64,000 nucleotides of DNA from Sphingobacterium sp. CZ-2 (GCF_004526235.1 NZ_CP038159.1:2108001-2172000), one strand, 5' to 3'; counted from the stretch's first letter, positions 53,901 through 62,900 are shown. Program-made: numbers and translations. Notes: generated from the sequence alone by a model not told the origin.

Positions 53901-54566
53901 ATGGCAATTCCAAAAACCATATACCAAACGTTCAAAAGCAAGGATATTCCTTGGTTGACCAAATTTTACATCTGGATTTTCAGGCAGAAGAATCCAGACT
54001 ACGCTTATGTGTTTTTTGATGATGCAGCGGTTGATCGGTTTATACAGGAGAATTTTGAAGAAAGGGTGTATAAGGCTTATAGCCGACTGCAGATCGGGGC
54101 TGCCAAAGCCGATTTCTTTCGCTATGCGGTATTGTATATAAATGGTGGGGTTTATCTGGATCTGGATTCTGATTTATTGGTGTCTTTAGACAAACATCTT
54201 CAAGCGAGCGATGTCGCGGTGATCAGTCCGGAGAAAAACCATCCAGAATACTTTGCCCAATGGGCATTGGTCTTTGATAAGGGGCATCCCTTCCTGAAAA
54301 GGACCTTGGATTATGCCGTGGAGAACATCGAACAGAAAACCTATCCGCATGATGTGCATAAAACGACTGGTCCATCTGTTTATACTCGCGCCATACAGGA
54401 TGAAATTAAGGAAAATCCTTCCGTTGCCTATCGCGTGGTGGAGCCTGATTATAAAGGCCTCATGCAGTTCAAATATAAATTGGGAAAATTATTGATCTAT
54501 AGAGATCGTAAAAACCATTGGAAGAAGTTGCAGAAACGGATTACCGTTGTAAAAGAAGATAGTTAA
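53901..54566 (+). CDS. Family 32-type glycosyltransferase (DXD motif)
   Basis: A 221-residue enzyme resembling OCH1-like / capsular polysaccharide sugar transferases: IPKTIYQTFKSKDIPW at the start, then RLQIGAAKADFFRYAVLY and the DXD motif in GGVYLDLDSDLL (about 92-103). Members use a nucleotide sugar and metal; the donor is often galactose or mannose. The ATG at 53901 fits the family start; longer readings into the GT4 3' end add no conserved sequence. The 3' end overlaps the convergent GT4 gene by 4 bp. Confidence 0.87.
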   Translation: MAIPKTIYQTFKSKDIPWLTKFYIWIFRQKNPDYAYVFFDDAAVDRFIQENFEERVYKAYSRLQIGAAKADFFRYAVLYINGGVYLDLDSDLLVSLDKHLQASDVAVISPEKNHPEYFAQWALVFDKGHPFLKRTLDYAVENIEQKTYPHDVHKTTGPSVYTRAIQDEIKENPSVAYRVVEPDYKGLMQFKYKLGKLLIYRDRKNHWKKLQKRITVVKEDS

Positions 54567-55678
54567 AGCGTGTTATAGCAGTTCATGATTTGGGCTGCTA
54601 TTTTTTCATCATTGAATCGTTGGACATAGCGTTTTCCTTTTTCGCTCATTTCCTGTCTTTTTTCAGGGTTGTTCCATAAACCAACTATTTTTTCCTTCAT
54701 TTCTTGGATGTTCTCCGGATCGATGTACAGGGAATCTGGTCCAGCTGCTTCAGGGAATACACCGGATCGGTTAGTTATCACTGGGGTTCCGGTATATAGC
54801 GCCTCAATAATAGGGATTCCAAATCCTTCGAACTTGGATGGATAGACAAAAACACTTGCCATGCTGTAAATCGCTGCCAGCTCTTCCATCGTGAAACCTT
54901 TTAGAAAAATGACCTGTTTTTCCATGCCTTTCTCTTTGATATAGGCTTTTATTTCATCAGCATAAGGAGTTTCCTTGCCAAGAATGAGAAGCGGAATACC
55001 CGTATTCTCTATGGCTTTTACGATCTGAAAGGCATTCTTACGGGGCTCAATAGATCCCACATTCAGGATAAACCGTTCAGGTAGATTGTTTTCTTGGCGT
55101 AGCCTATTTTGAATATCCTCGGATATAGTTTCCTTGAACGCCGGATGACAGACCTGATAGATCACTTCGATCTTCTGTTCATCGACTTGGTAGAATTGCA
55201 GGATATCTCTTTTGGTCTGTTCGCTGATAGCAATGATGCGGTCTGCATGTTCGATGGCATATTTCGCTTTACGATGGTAGATCCATCGATCCAATGGCTT
55301 ATAAAGCTCGGGATACCGAAGGAAGATCAGGTCGTGGATGGTGACTACGGATTTGATCTTGGCTTCTTTGAGGCCAATAGGAATCTCTCCGGATAGACCA
55401 TGAAATACTTGGACCTGGTCGCGTTTCAGATCTTCCACAATGCGTCTATTGCGCCAAAGGCTGGGAAAAAGATTGTTGATAAATCCTTGGGGTAGTTTGT
55501 TGGTCTGGTTAAATTCTTCAGAACCGAACCAGAACCCTTCGAACTTCGGGCTGTATTTGATATAGCGATTTTCAGGATAATGGTCTTCCAAAATACGAAT
55601 CAGATCTCGGCTGTAATTTCCAAGACCTGTTCTGTTCAAAAAATATCGTTTGGCATCATAGCCTATGATAAGCTTCAT
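54563..55678 (-). CDS. Family 4 glycosyltransferase
   Basis: A 371-residue GT-B enzyme: LIIGYDAKRYFLNRTGLGNYSRDL at the start (N-terminal acceptor domain), then FILNVGSIEPRKNAFQIVKA and the EX7E motif in PSKFEGFGIPIIEALYTGTPV. The YDAKR...GLGNYSR beginning is common among mannosyl- and rhamnosyltransferases of envelope glycans. It lies 37 bp after the GT9 gene on the minus strand and is convergent with the GT32 gene. Confidence 0.9.
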   Translation of the reverse strand: MKLIIGYDAKRYFLNRTGLGNYSRDLIRILEDHYPENRYIKYSPKFEGFWFGSEEFNQTNKLPQGFINNLFPSLWRNRRIVEDLKRDQVQVFHGLSGEIPIGLKEAKIKSVVTIHDLIFLRYPELYKPLDRWIYHRKAKYAIEHADRIIAISEQTKRDILQFYQVDEQKIEVIYQVCHPAFKETISEDIQNRLRQENNLPERFILNVGSIEPRKNAFQIVKAIENTGIPLLILGKETPYADEIKAYIKEKGMEKQVIFLKGFTMEELAAIYSMASVFVYPSKFEGFGIPIIEALYTGTPVITNRSGVFPEAAGPDSLYIDPENIQEMKEKIVGLWNNPEKRQEMSEKGKRYVQRFNDEKIAAQIMNCYNTL

Positions 55679-55715
55679 TAATCCCGATTGATAAGCTTTA
55701 TTAATCCCTATTGCG

Positions 55716-56726
55716 CTATAAAGATATTATTTTTTCCAATAGCATTTCTGGACTAATTAAATCGATCGCTTCCGTACCATCGCAGGGGCAGGGTTTATTG
55801 CCATAAACGGAACTTGGGCGGTTGGGATGTTCGACTTGGACACAATCATCCATGGATTGCCCAAAGCCTAAAAAACCTGCAAAAGGATGCGTAGCTCCCC
55901 AAACAGAAATGCAGCGGGTGCCAACAAGGGATGCCATGTGCATTCCCGAACTATCCATACTGACCATGAGATCCAAGTGGGAGATGATATCCAATTCTTG
56001 CTGCAATTTATACTTTCCGACTAGGGAATGTACTCCTCGGTATTTGTTTGCCCAGGCTTCAGTTATCTTCTGTTCTTCTGCTCCTCCGCCGAATAAAAGG
56101 ACTTCATAGCCTTTTTCCGCCAGTTGCTGCACGACTATTTCCATTTTTTCCAAAGGAAATACCTTGTAACTGTGTTGGGCAAATGGGGATATGCCTATTT
56201 TTTTCTTGGTTCCGGCCAGGATAGGCATCATGCCGGGAGGAATGAGTCGAAAATCTTTTTCCAATTGATGGCTGAGCGATATCGGAAATCCAATGTTTCG
56301 GAAGACATCGGCATAGCGCTCTGTAGTGAGTTGGAGTTGTTTTTTGATTTTGTTTTCAGGACGGGTCAGTGCTTTTTTTTCAGCCCTGCCTTTATCCAAA
56401 ATGGCAACCCGTTTTCCGATCCCTTTAAACAGCATATCCAAAAACCTGGATCGGATGTTATTATGTAAATCGGCTACTGCATAAGGTTTGTAACTCTTCA
56501 ATTCATTGAAAAGGCTCAACAGCCCAAAGACTCCTTTATGCCTGCCCTTCGGTTGGATGGCATGAAAGGTTAAGCGCGGGATGTCCTGAAAGAAGGCAGA
56601 GAACAATGGTCTGGATACCATGATGATTTCCGTATCCTGATGCTGTTGTTGAAATTCCTTCAAAACAGAGGCAACCATGGCGACATCGCCCATTGCCGAA
56701 AACCTCATCACCAGGACGCGTTTCAT
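55716..56726 (-). CDS. Family 9 glycosyltransferase (heptosyltransferase-like)
   Basis: A 336-residue GT-B protein of the ADP-heptose:LPS heptosyltransferase family: VLVMRFSAMGDVAMVASVL at the start (residues 4-22), GISPFAQHSYKVFPLEKM, and the family block SMDSSGMHMASLVGTRCISVWGATHP near residue 255. A late Cys pair (NKPCPCDG) is seen in many members. Likely works on the LPS inner core or another envelope glycan. It lies 6 bp after the DUF4254 gene. Confidence 0.9.
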   Translation of the reverse strand: MKRVLVMRFSAMGDVAMVASVLKEFQQQHQDTEIIMVSRPLFSAFFQDIPRLTFHAIQPKGRHKGVFGLLSLFNELKSYKPYAVADLHNNIRSRFLDMLFKGIGKRVAILDKGRAEKKALTRPENKIKKQLQLTTERYADVFRNIGFPISLSHQLEKDFRLIPPGMMPILAGTKKKIGISPFAQHSYKVFPLEKMEIVVQQLAEKGYEVLLFGGGAEEQKITEAWANKYRGVHSLVGKYKLQQELDIISHLDLMVSMDSSGMHMASLVGTRCISVWGATHPFAGFLGFGQSMDDCVQVEHPNRPSSVYGNKPCPCDGTEAIDLISPEMLLEKIISL

Positions 56727-56732
56727 GCTTGA

Positions 56733-57338
56733 TTATTTTTGGGTGCCGTATAAAACAGGATTAAGATTCGGATCATTGTACATTTTCATCTGTTTATAGA
56801 CTTTCATGTATTTTTTTCCGCTTTCAATGTCGCTTAATAATTCATCGATGCTTTGGGAAAGATCTTTACGCTGCTCCAATAGCACGTTAAGTTTTTCTGT
56901 ACAAGCTTGAATATGGGCATTGGAAACATCTGTTCTTAGGGTTTCCTGTTCCATGTGGAATATTTTCAGTGCGAGGATGGATAATCGATCGATTGCCCAT
57001 GCTGGACTTTCAGAATTGATCTTGGCGTCTGTTAATGGCTGGATATCTTTGAACTTTGACAAATAATAGCTGTCGATGTATTCGACGGTATCTGTTCTTT
57101 CTTGATTTTGGCGGTCAATGCGGCGCTTCCAATACAATCCTTCGCGAGGATCGATATCTGGATTGCGAACGACATCTTCCATATGCCATTGCGCAGTGTC
57201 GATCCAGCATTTCAGATAAAGCAGATGCTCAAGTGTTTGGCTATCGTAGGGATTGCTGATCGGATGGTCGATCTGATCATGTACATGGTAATCTTGAATT
57301 ACTTGCTGAAAGATTTTATTTGCTGTTCCACTAATCAT
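56733..57338 (-). CDS. DUF4254 protein
   Basis: A 201-residue soluble protein of the DUF4254 family, rich in charged helices: ANKIFQQVIQDYHVHDQIDHP, YLKCWIDTAQWHMEDVVRNPD and WKRRIDRQNQERTDTVEYIDSY. The function is unknown; members are common in Bacteroidota and often adjoin a GT9 gene, as here. The ATG at 57338 (MISGT) matches my recollection of the family start in length to the first conserved block; a longer ATG five codons upstream starts right after the nuoN stop. A TAnnTTTG-like box lies in those five codons. Confidence 0.85.
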   Translation of the reverse strand: MISGTANKIFQQVIQDYHVHDQIDHPISNPYDSQTLEHLLYLKCWIDTAQWHMEDVVRNPDIDPREGLYWKRRIDRQNQERTDTVEYIDSYYLSKFKDIQPLTDAKINSESPAWAIDRLSILALKIFHMEQETLRTDVSNAHIQACTEKLNVLLEQRKDLSQSIDELLSDIESGKKYMKVYKQMKMYNDPNLNPVLYGTQK

Positions 57339-57353
57339 ACACAAATATAACAT

Positions 57354-58943
57354 TTAGCTGTTGATGCTAAAGATATTTAGCGCAAGAGATGGGAAAATTC
57401 CTAATAAAAGGACTAAGATGGTGAGTAGGATACCGATAAGGTAGAGGATATTGAAAGGGGGAGGTGGGCTGGAAGGAGGGTAAGAAGGGGAAGAAAGGGA
57501 AGATTGCTTCGTCGTACCTCCTCGCAATGACGCGGGTATTTCTTCTGATGCCACGGGGGTTTCTTCCGATGACGCGGAGTTTTTTAAGAACGCGTATAAA
57601 GGGATCTTGAAGTAATAGAACAAGGAGATGACTGAGGTTAGGGCTCCGATGATCAAAAGGGCTAAGAAGATGGGATCTTCGGAGGATTGGTACAACTCGA
57701 AAATACTGCTGAACACCAATAATTTTCCGACAAATCCAGCGGTAGGAGGTAATCCTACCAAGGCAATTCCGATGAAGGAAAAGCAGGTGAATAGGATGGG
57801 GTAAGTTTTGCCCAATCCAGTATAGGAGGAAAGCAAGGTGCTTCCTTCTTGTTTTTCCAAGATGCTGATGAAAGCAAAAATCGCTAAGTTCATCAGGGTG
57901 TAAGCCAGGATATAGAACAACAGGATATCCTGATGTCCATTGCTATAGCCGATAATGGCCATCAGCAAAAATCCGGTATGCCCGATCGACGAGTAGGCCA
58001 TCATCCTTTTTACATCCTGCTGCCTTAAGGCGATTAAATTTCCGATGAGCATGGTCACCATAGCCACCACTGCTATGAACAAGAACGTAAGATCGCTGAA
58101 ATAGAATTGGGTACTGATCCAGGCACTGGCAATTCGGCCAAACAGCACAATAGCGGCAATCTTCGGAATGGTAGACAGAAAAGCCGTTACTGGGGTAGGA
58201 GAGCCTTCATAAACATCCGGTGCCCACAGGTGAAAAGGAACAAAACTTAGTTTGAATCCGATGCCGGTGAATACAAACAGAAAGGCGATGCTGACCATCA
58301 CTTTTGGCGCATCGATCAATCCTTGAATGTGTTGTTGGCTTGAAAAATCAAGATCTCCTGTAAAACCGTAGACCAAAGAAAGGCCATACAGCATCACCGC
58401 CGCACAGGCTGATCCAAACAAGGCGTATTTCATCGCAGCTTCTGCCTGTTTCTTGTTCTCAGAGAAATAACCGACTAGCACATAGGATGAAATCGAAACC
58501 ATCTCAATGGCTATAAAAGCCATTAACCAATTGCTGGTCATAGTGAGGATATGTAAACCAATGCCTGCTGCCAATAAAATGCTGTAGATATCTCCTTTAC
58601 GTTTATTGAAGATCTTATCCTTGAAATATTGTTGGAAATAGATGCAGGCGATCAGAAGACTGACAAGGATAAAAGACCGAGCAAAGAAGCTCATCTTATC
58701 CAAAATCAACATCTGATAGAAACCTGAACTTTGGAGGTTGTACTGGGATAGAAGGATCACGAATGCCCCTAAGCAGGTAATGATGCTGATATAAAAGGAG
58801 CTTTGTTTCCAGGTCTTATCCAAGAATAGGGTAGCCGCAATCGTCAATAGAAATCCGAATGCCAGCGCCAATTCCACCTTGATTAGAGGTAGAGAAGCAA
58901 TGATATGATCTATATTTTCCGATACTTGGTAGCTAAAATCCAT
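57354..58943 (-). CDS. nuoN: NADH-quinone oxidoreductase subunit N
   Basis: A 529-residue antiporter-like membrane subunit of complex I with about 14 segments, involved in proton pumping. It shows the family landmarks AMKYALFGSACAAVMLYGLS and KLSFVPFHLWAPDVYEG, plus AYSSIGHTGFLLM. Between the last two segments, about residues 453-490, the linker is expanded: two 7-residue repeats (SEETPVA, SEEIPAS), then SLRGGTTKQSSL, which is a REP-like repeat read in frame, and a Ser/Pro-rich run. The final segment is intact, so the reading frame survives. The start is the ATG at 58943, one codon after a GTG. Confidence 0.93.
   Translation of the reverse strand: MDFSYQVSENIDHIIASLPLIKVELALAFGFLLTIAATLFLDKTWKQSSFYISIITCLGAFVILLSQYNLQSSGFYQMLILDKMSFFARSFILVSLLIACIYFQQYFKDKIFNKRKGDIYSILLAAGIGLHILTMTSNWLMAFIAIEMVSISSYVLVGYFSENKKQAEAAMKYALFGSACAAVMLYGLSLVYGFTGDLDFSSQQHIQGLIDAPKVMVSIAFLFVFTGIGFKLSFVPFHLWAPDVYEGSPTPVTAFLSTIPKIAAIVLFGRIASAWISTQFYFSDLTFLFIAVVAMVTMLIGNLIALRQQDVKRMMAYSSIGHTGFLLMAIIGYSNGHQDILLFYILAYTLMNLAIFAFISILEKQEGSTLLSSYTGLGKTYPILFTCFSFIGIALVGLPPTAGFVGKLLVFSSIFELYQSSEDPIFLALLIIGALTSVISLFYYFKIPLYAFLKNSASSEETPVASEEIPASLRGGTTKQSSLSSPSYPPSSPPPPFNILYLIGILLTILVLLLGIFPSLALNIFSINS
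57502..57532. repeat. REP-like repeat inside nuoN
   Basis: A full unit of the same family as in the 6.4, 17.4 and 24.1 kb arrays (GATTGCTTCGTCG ... CTCGCAATGACG) lies in the nuoN coding sequence, read in frame as SLRGGTTKQS on the minus strand. Confidence 0.88.
57529..57580. repeat. 21-bp tandem repeats in the nuoN linker
   Basis: Two and a half diverged 21-bp units (GACGCGGGTATTTCTTCTGA type) directly follow the REP unit and share its GACGC edge. They encode the SEETPVA/SEEIPAS repeat. Confidence 0.7.
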
Positions 58944-58950
58944 CACAGAA

Positions 58951-60555
58951 TTATAAATAAGGATTAACTAAATTCAATAGGCTCAAAACGGATTGGTTAA
59001 GTACGCCAAAAACCAAGGATGGCATAACTCCTAAAAGCAGTGCCAATGCCAAGGTTGGAAAAAGAATGATCTGTTCCCGTACGGAAAGGTCAGTAAGACT
59101 GTTTGCCCAAGTTTCCCCACCTTTTAGTCGGGTCTCCCCGAAGAACATCCGTTGGAGCGTCCATAAGAAATAGGCCGCACTCAAAAGGATACCCAGGGAA
59201 CCAAATATCGCCATCCAACGAGGAATTCCTGTTGATAGGCTTTCTGCATTAAACGTTCCGATAATGACAAATGCTTCCCCAATAAATGCCGAGAACCCAG
59301 GTAATCCTAGGGAGGCAAAGAATGCAATGGCCACGTATGCGGTATATTTTGGCATCAAAGAGGCAAGCCCTCTGAAATTATAGATATAACGATCATGAAC
59401 GCGGTCGTAAAGAACCCCAACCAGGAAGAAGAGGGCGGCCGAAAGAAAGCCGTGGCTCAACATCTGGAAAACGGCTCCGGAAATACCTTCCGCAGTCAGG
59501 GATGCGATTCCCAATAAGACGAATCCCATATGGGATACCGATGAATAAGCGATCAATCGCTTCAGATCAGTCTGGGCCAAAGCATTGAATGCTCCATAAA
59601 GAATGGATATAATACCGATAAGACCTAGCCACCAATTCGCGTCTACGGCGGCATCTGGAAATATGCCCAAACAGATCCGGATAACACCATATCCCCCAAT
59701 TTTTAATAGGATACCAGCTAAAATAATAGAAACCGGTGTTGGTGCTTCCACGTGTGCATCGGGTAACCAGGTATGTAAAGGTACAATTGGGATTTTAATA
59801 GCGAATGCCACAAATAGGACGATAAATCCGACCATTCTTGCCGGGATTCCCAAGATCTCTTGGCTGTTTCCTAAGGCTTCAAAGAAGGAACCTGGGACAT
59901 AATTCGTCGGATCCATCATGTATAGCATGTTGAAGGTATGCGCGCCGGTATTTGGGTTTTGGACCGAAAAATATAATCCTACGATGACCAGCAGCATAAA
60001 AACGGACCCAAACAGGGTATAGATAAAGAACTTGATGGCAGCATATTCCCGTCTTGCACCACCCCAGATGCCAATTAGGAAATACAAAGGCAACAGCATC
60101 ACCTCATAGAATACATAGAAGAGGAAGAAGTCCAAAGCACAAAAGATGCCCATCACGGCGGTGTTCAGCAGCATCAATAGGGCAAAGTATCCTTTTTTGC
60201 TCTTTTCAATACGCCATGAGGCTCCAATGGCCATCAGCATCACAAAGGCACTCAAAACCAATAGCGGAAGGGAAAATCCGTCCACCCCGAGGAAATAATC
60301 GATTTCCAATGTACCCAATGAGCCTAGCTGCATGCGTATCCAAGGCATTTGTTCGACGTATTGGTAGGCCGAAACAGCATTGAATGCAGATTCGCTTGGT
60401 TGGAAGTTGGCGTAAAGATAACCGGACAGTCCAAATTGGATCAATGTCGCTGCCAATGAAATGTATTTGAACGAACCATTGCTGCGATTTGGAAGAACCA
60501 AGATCGCTAGAACAGCTAGCAGGGGTAAAAATATAAGTAAGGAAAGTAGTCCCAT
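58951..60555 (-). CDS. nuoM: NADH-quinone oxidoreductase subunit M
   Basis: A 534-residue antiporter-like subunit of complex I, about 14 membrane segments. Landmarks include LFFVFYEVMLLPLYFLIGIW (Glu of helix 5), IPIVPLHTWLPDAHVEAPTP and the discontinuous-helix region AYSSVSHMGFVLLG. No linker expansion as in NuoL and NuoN is seen. It starts two bases before the nuoL stop codon ends and is 7 bp before nuoN. All subunits from I to N share one transcript on the minus strand. Confidence 0.96.
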   Translation of the reverse strand: MGLLSLLIFLPLLAVLAILVLPNRSNGSFKYISLAATLIQFGLSGYLYANFQPSESAFNAVSAYQYVEQMPWIRMQLGSLGTLEIDYFLGVDGFSLPLLVLSAFVMLMAIGASWRIEKSKKGYFALLMLLNTAVMGIFCALDFFLFYVFYEVMLLPLYFLIGIWGGARREYAAIKFFIYTLFGSVFMLLVIVGLYFSVQNPNTGAHTFNMLYMMDPTNYVPGSFFEALGNSQEILGIPARMVGFIVLFVAFAIKIPIVPLHTWLPDAHVEAPTPVSIILAGILLKIGGYGVIRICLGIFPDAAVDANWWLGLIGIISILYGAFNALAQTDLKRLIAYSSVSHMGFVLLGIASLTAEGISGAVFQMLSHGFLSAALFFLVGVLYDRVHDRYIYNFRGLASLMPKYTAYVAIAFFASLGLPGFSAFIGEAFVIIGTFNAESLSTGIPRWMAIFGSLGILLSAAYFLWTLQRMFFGETRLKGGETWANSLTDLSVREQIILFPTLALALLLGVMPSLVFGVLNQSVLSLLNLVNPYL

Positions 60556-60556
60556 C

Positions 60557-62587
60557 TTATTTGAATATCAAATAAATTATTCCAATTAATAAAACCGTGA
60601 AGGCAAAACCCAAATAGTTCTGTAACCTTCCATTCTGAACCCATCGTAATAGATGACCCAAGTAATACGTACTTCCAGCGATGGTATTCACCAATCCATC
60701 GACGATATAACGATCGGTCCAAGCCGATATGCGGGAAATAGCGCGAACTAATGAACCCGCTAGGTTGACCAATCCATCGATGATGTGTCTGTCGAACCAA
60801 TATAATCCATTACTGAATTGCACGGTGCTGTTTACAAAAGCCTTTTGATAAAACTCATTCAGATAGCCTTGATTTAAGGATAATTGAAGAAGTGGGAATG
60901 TCATCCTGAGCTTGCTTTCTGTCATCCTGAGCTTGTCGAAGGATCCCCCAGCCTCTCCTTGCGCATACCATCTGTATGCCCAGATCCAGATCAAAATACT
61001 TCCAATACTCATCAGCAAAGGAACGACCGTATGCAAAATATGCAGTTCGGTATAATCCCGATCAAATTCAAATCCCTTCAGCACAAAAGCTTGTTGGTAA
61101 GATAAAGGGTTTAAACTAAAAACCACAAAAAGCGAACAGATTCCTAGAAAAACCATAGGACCTAACATCTGTCCTGGAGCTTCATGTATGCCTGGATTTT
61201 CCACGTTAATCCTCAATTTCCCAAAAAACACTTTGAACATCAACCTGCCAATATAAAAGGCGGTCATAAAACTTACAATGATCAGGGCAATCGGGATCAA
61301 GAGCCAGAGACCACCTTGCTGCATGCCCCATTCCAAGGCATTGATCAAGATCGCATCCTTGGATAAAAACCCAGAAGTTAGAGGAAATCCGGCTAATGCA
61401 AGCGATGCAATTGCCATAAGGATGAAAGTCTTGGGCATATATTTCCTAAGTCCACCCATGTTATGGATATCCTGTGGATCGAAATCTAGCTGATGTTTTG
61501 CTTTAAGGTGTGCCATTTCATGGATAATAGCCCCTGCTGCTAGGAACAATAAACATTTGAAAAACGCATGGGTAACAAGATGGAACATCGCAGCATCCCA
61601 AGCCCCAATACCAATGGCAACCATCATGAAACCCAATTGGGAAATGGTGGAGAAAGCCAATATGCGTTTGATATCCTGTTGCGCTAGGGCGAAATATGCA
61701 GCTATAAATGCGGTGATGCATCCAATAATGGCAATAATAAGCAAGACAGTGGTATTAAACAAAGGAAATACCGTGCTCAACAGGAATACCCCGGCTGCAA
61801 CCATCGTAGCGGCATGGATCAGGGAAGAAACTGACGTTGGTCCTTCCATGGCGTCCGGAAGCCAAACATGTAGCGGGAATTGTGCCGATTTGGCCATGGC
61901 CCCTAAAAAGAAACAACAGCCGGCAAAGGTCATCCATCCGCTTGAATCCGGAGGAACCGTATTGAGAAAACCATGCTCTCCAAATAAATCTACCAGATTT
62001 AAGGTCCCATAGATGCTGTACAAACTGGCTATACCTAAAAGAAAACCTAAATCCCCAATTCTATTGATGATAAAGGCCTTTTTATTGGCCTGAACTGCCG
62101 ATTCTTTATGAAACCAGAACCCGATCAATAAATAGGAGGCAAATCCCACCAATTCCCAGGCAATATACATCAATAAGAGATTGTCTGCCATGGTTAACAA
62201 AAGCATCGCAAAACAGAATAGGCTGAGGTACATCCAATACCGGTGTATGCCTGGATCCCCTTTCATATAGGCTCTCGAGTAGATATGAACGGGCAAAGCC
62301 ACCAAACAAACGATCAATTGCATCAGGCTAGTCAGGTTGTTCAATAGGAAACCGATCTGAAAATCTTTGGTACCAATACTGAACCAAGTAAGGGCTTGAT
62401 GCTGCGTGTCCTGGTTCCATATTTTTGGAAAGACCATGGTCGCACTGATCAAACAGCTCAATAATATCGCCAGGAGCGAGATGGTTCCCTGTTGTGATCT
62501 CCTGCCGAGCATCGCTTGGATCAGGAAAGCAAGGAAGGGTAATATAACGACCAGTAGGCTGGCAACGATTGGCGATAGGTTCATCAT
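60557..62587 (-). CDS. nuoL: NADH-quinone oxidoreductase subunit L
   Basis: A 676-residue antiporter-like subunit of complex I with the long lateral helix that spans the membrane arm. Landmarks are LMYIAWELVGFASYLLIGFW, KSAQFPLHVWLPDAMEGPT and AFSTISQLGFMMVA. About residues 547-565, after the segment SILIWIWAYRWYA, the protein carries GGSFDKLRMTESKLRMTF: a 'TCATCCTGAGC' repeat read in frame, with a second partial copy. The lateral helix (NQGYLNEFYQKAF... onward) follows intact. The ATG at 62587 is preferred over the GTG two codons upstream; ATG 62584 is also possible. Confidence 0.94.
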   Translation of the reverse strand: MMNLSPIVASLLVVILPFLAFLIQAMLGRRSQQGTISLLAILLSCLISATMVFPKIWNQDTQHQALTWFSIGTKDFQIGFLLNNLTSLMQLIVCLVALPVHIYSRAYMKGDPGIHRYWMYLSLFCFAMLLLTMADNLLLMYIAWELVGFASYLLIGFWFHKESAVQANKKAFIINRIGDLGFLLGIASLYSIYGTLNLVDLFGEHGFLNTVPPDSSGWMTFAGCCFFLGAMAKSAQFPLHVWLPDAMEGPTSVSSLIHAATMVAAGVFLLSTVFPLFNTTVLLIIAIIGCITAFIAAYFALAQQDIKRILAFSTISQLGFMMVAIGIGAWDAAMFHLVTHAFFKCLLFLAAGAIIHEMAHLKAKHQLDFDPQDIHNMGGLRKYMPKTFILMAIASLALAGFPLTSGFLSKDAILINALEWGMQQGGLWLLIPIALIIVSFMTAFYIGRLMFKVFFGKLRINVENPGIHEAPGQMLGPMVFLGICSLFVVFSLNPLSYQQAFVLKGFEFDRDYTELHILHTVVPLLMSIGSILIWIWAYRWYAQGEAGGSFDKLRMTESKLRMTFPLLQLSLNQGYLNEFYQKAFVNSTVQFSNGLYWFDRHIIDGLVNLAGSLVRAISRISAWTDRYIVDGLVNTIAGSTYYLGHLLRWVQNGRLQNYLGFAFTVLLIGIIYLIFK
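60899..60945. repeat. REP-like repeat inside nuoL
   Basis: One full unit (GTCATCCTGAGCTTGTCGAA) plus a partial tandem copy (GTCATCCTGAGCTTGCTTTC) lies in nuoL, read in frame as SFDKLRMT and SKLRMT. It is the second family of the nested cluster at 24.0-24.1 kb. Confidence 0.88.
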
Positions 62588-62594
62588 TTGCACA

Positions 62595-62900
62595 TTAATC
62601 TCTTAGGTCCGTAATATTATCCGGGTTAATGGATTTGTATTTTCTATACACATTCAAAATGATGGCCAATCCGACAGCAACAGCTGCAGCAGCCAGCACT
62701 ATGGCAAAAAGAGCAAACACCTGTCCGCCATAATTGATCTTATCATACCTGCCGAATGCTACCAGATTCAAAATGGCGGCATTGATGATGAATTCGATTC
62801 CTACCAAGATCATGATGGCGTTCCTTTTGGCCAATACCGCATATAATCCTATACAAAATAGACAAGCGGATACTACCAAGAAATGAGTTAAAGTAATCAT
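62595..62900 (-). CDS. nuoK: NADH-quinone oxidoreductase subunit K
   Basis: A 101-residue, three-segment subunit of complex I. The conserved Glu-rich helices are seen in MILVGIEFIINAAILNLVAF and VFALFAIVLAAAAVAVGLAI, with charged residues that line the proton path. Normal length for the family. Its start overlaps nuoJ by 4 bp (ATGA), showing translational coupling. Confidence 0.96.
   Translation of the reverse strand: MITLTHFLVVSACLFCIGLYAVLAKRNAIMILVGIEFIINAAILNLVAFGRYDKINYGGQVFALFAIVLAAAAVAVGLAIILNVYRKYKSINPDNITDLRD

Noticed and set aside
56733..57353. Longer DUF4254 start immediately after the nuoN stop
   Set aside because: The five extra codons overlap a TAnnTTTG promoter-like box and do not fit the family N-terminus as I recall it; the ATG at 57338 is preferred.
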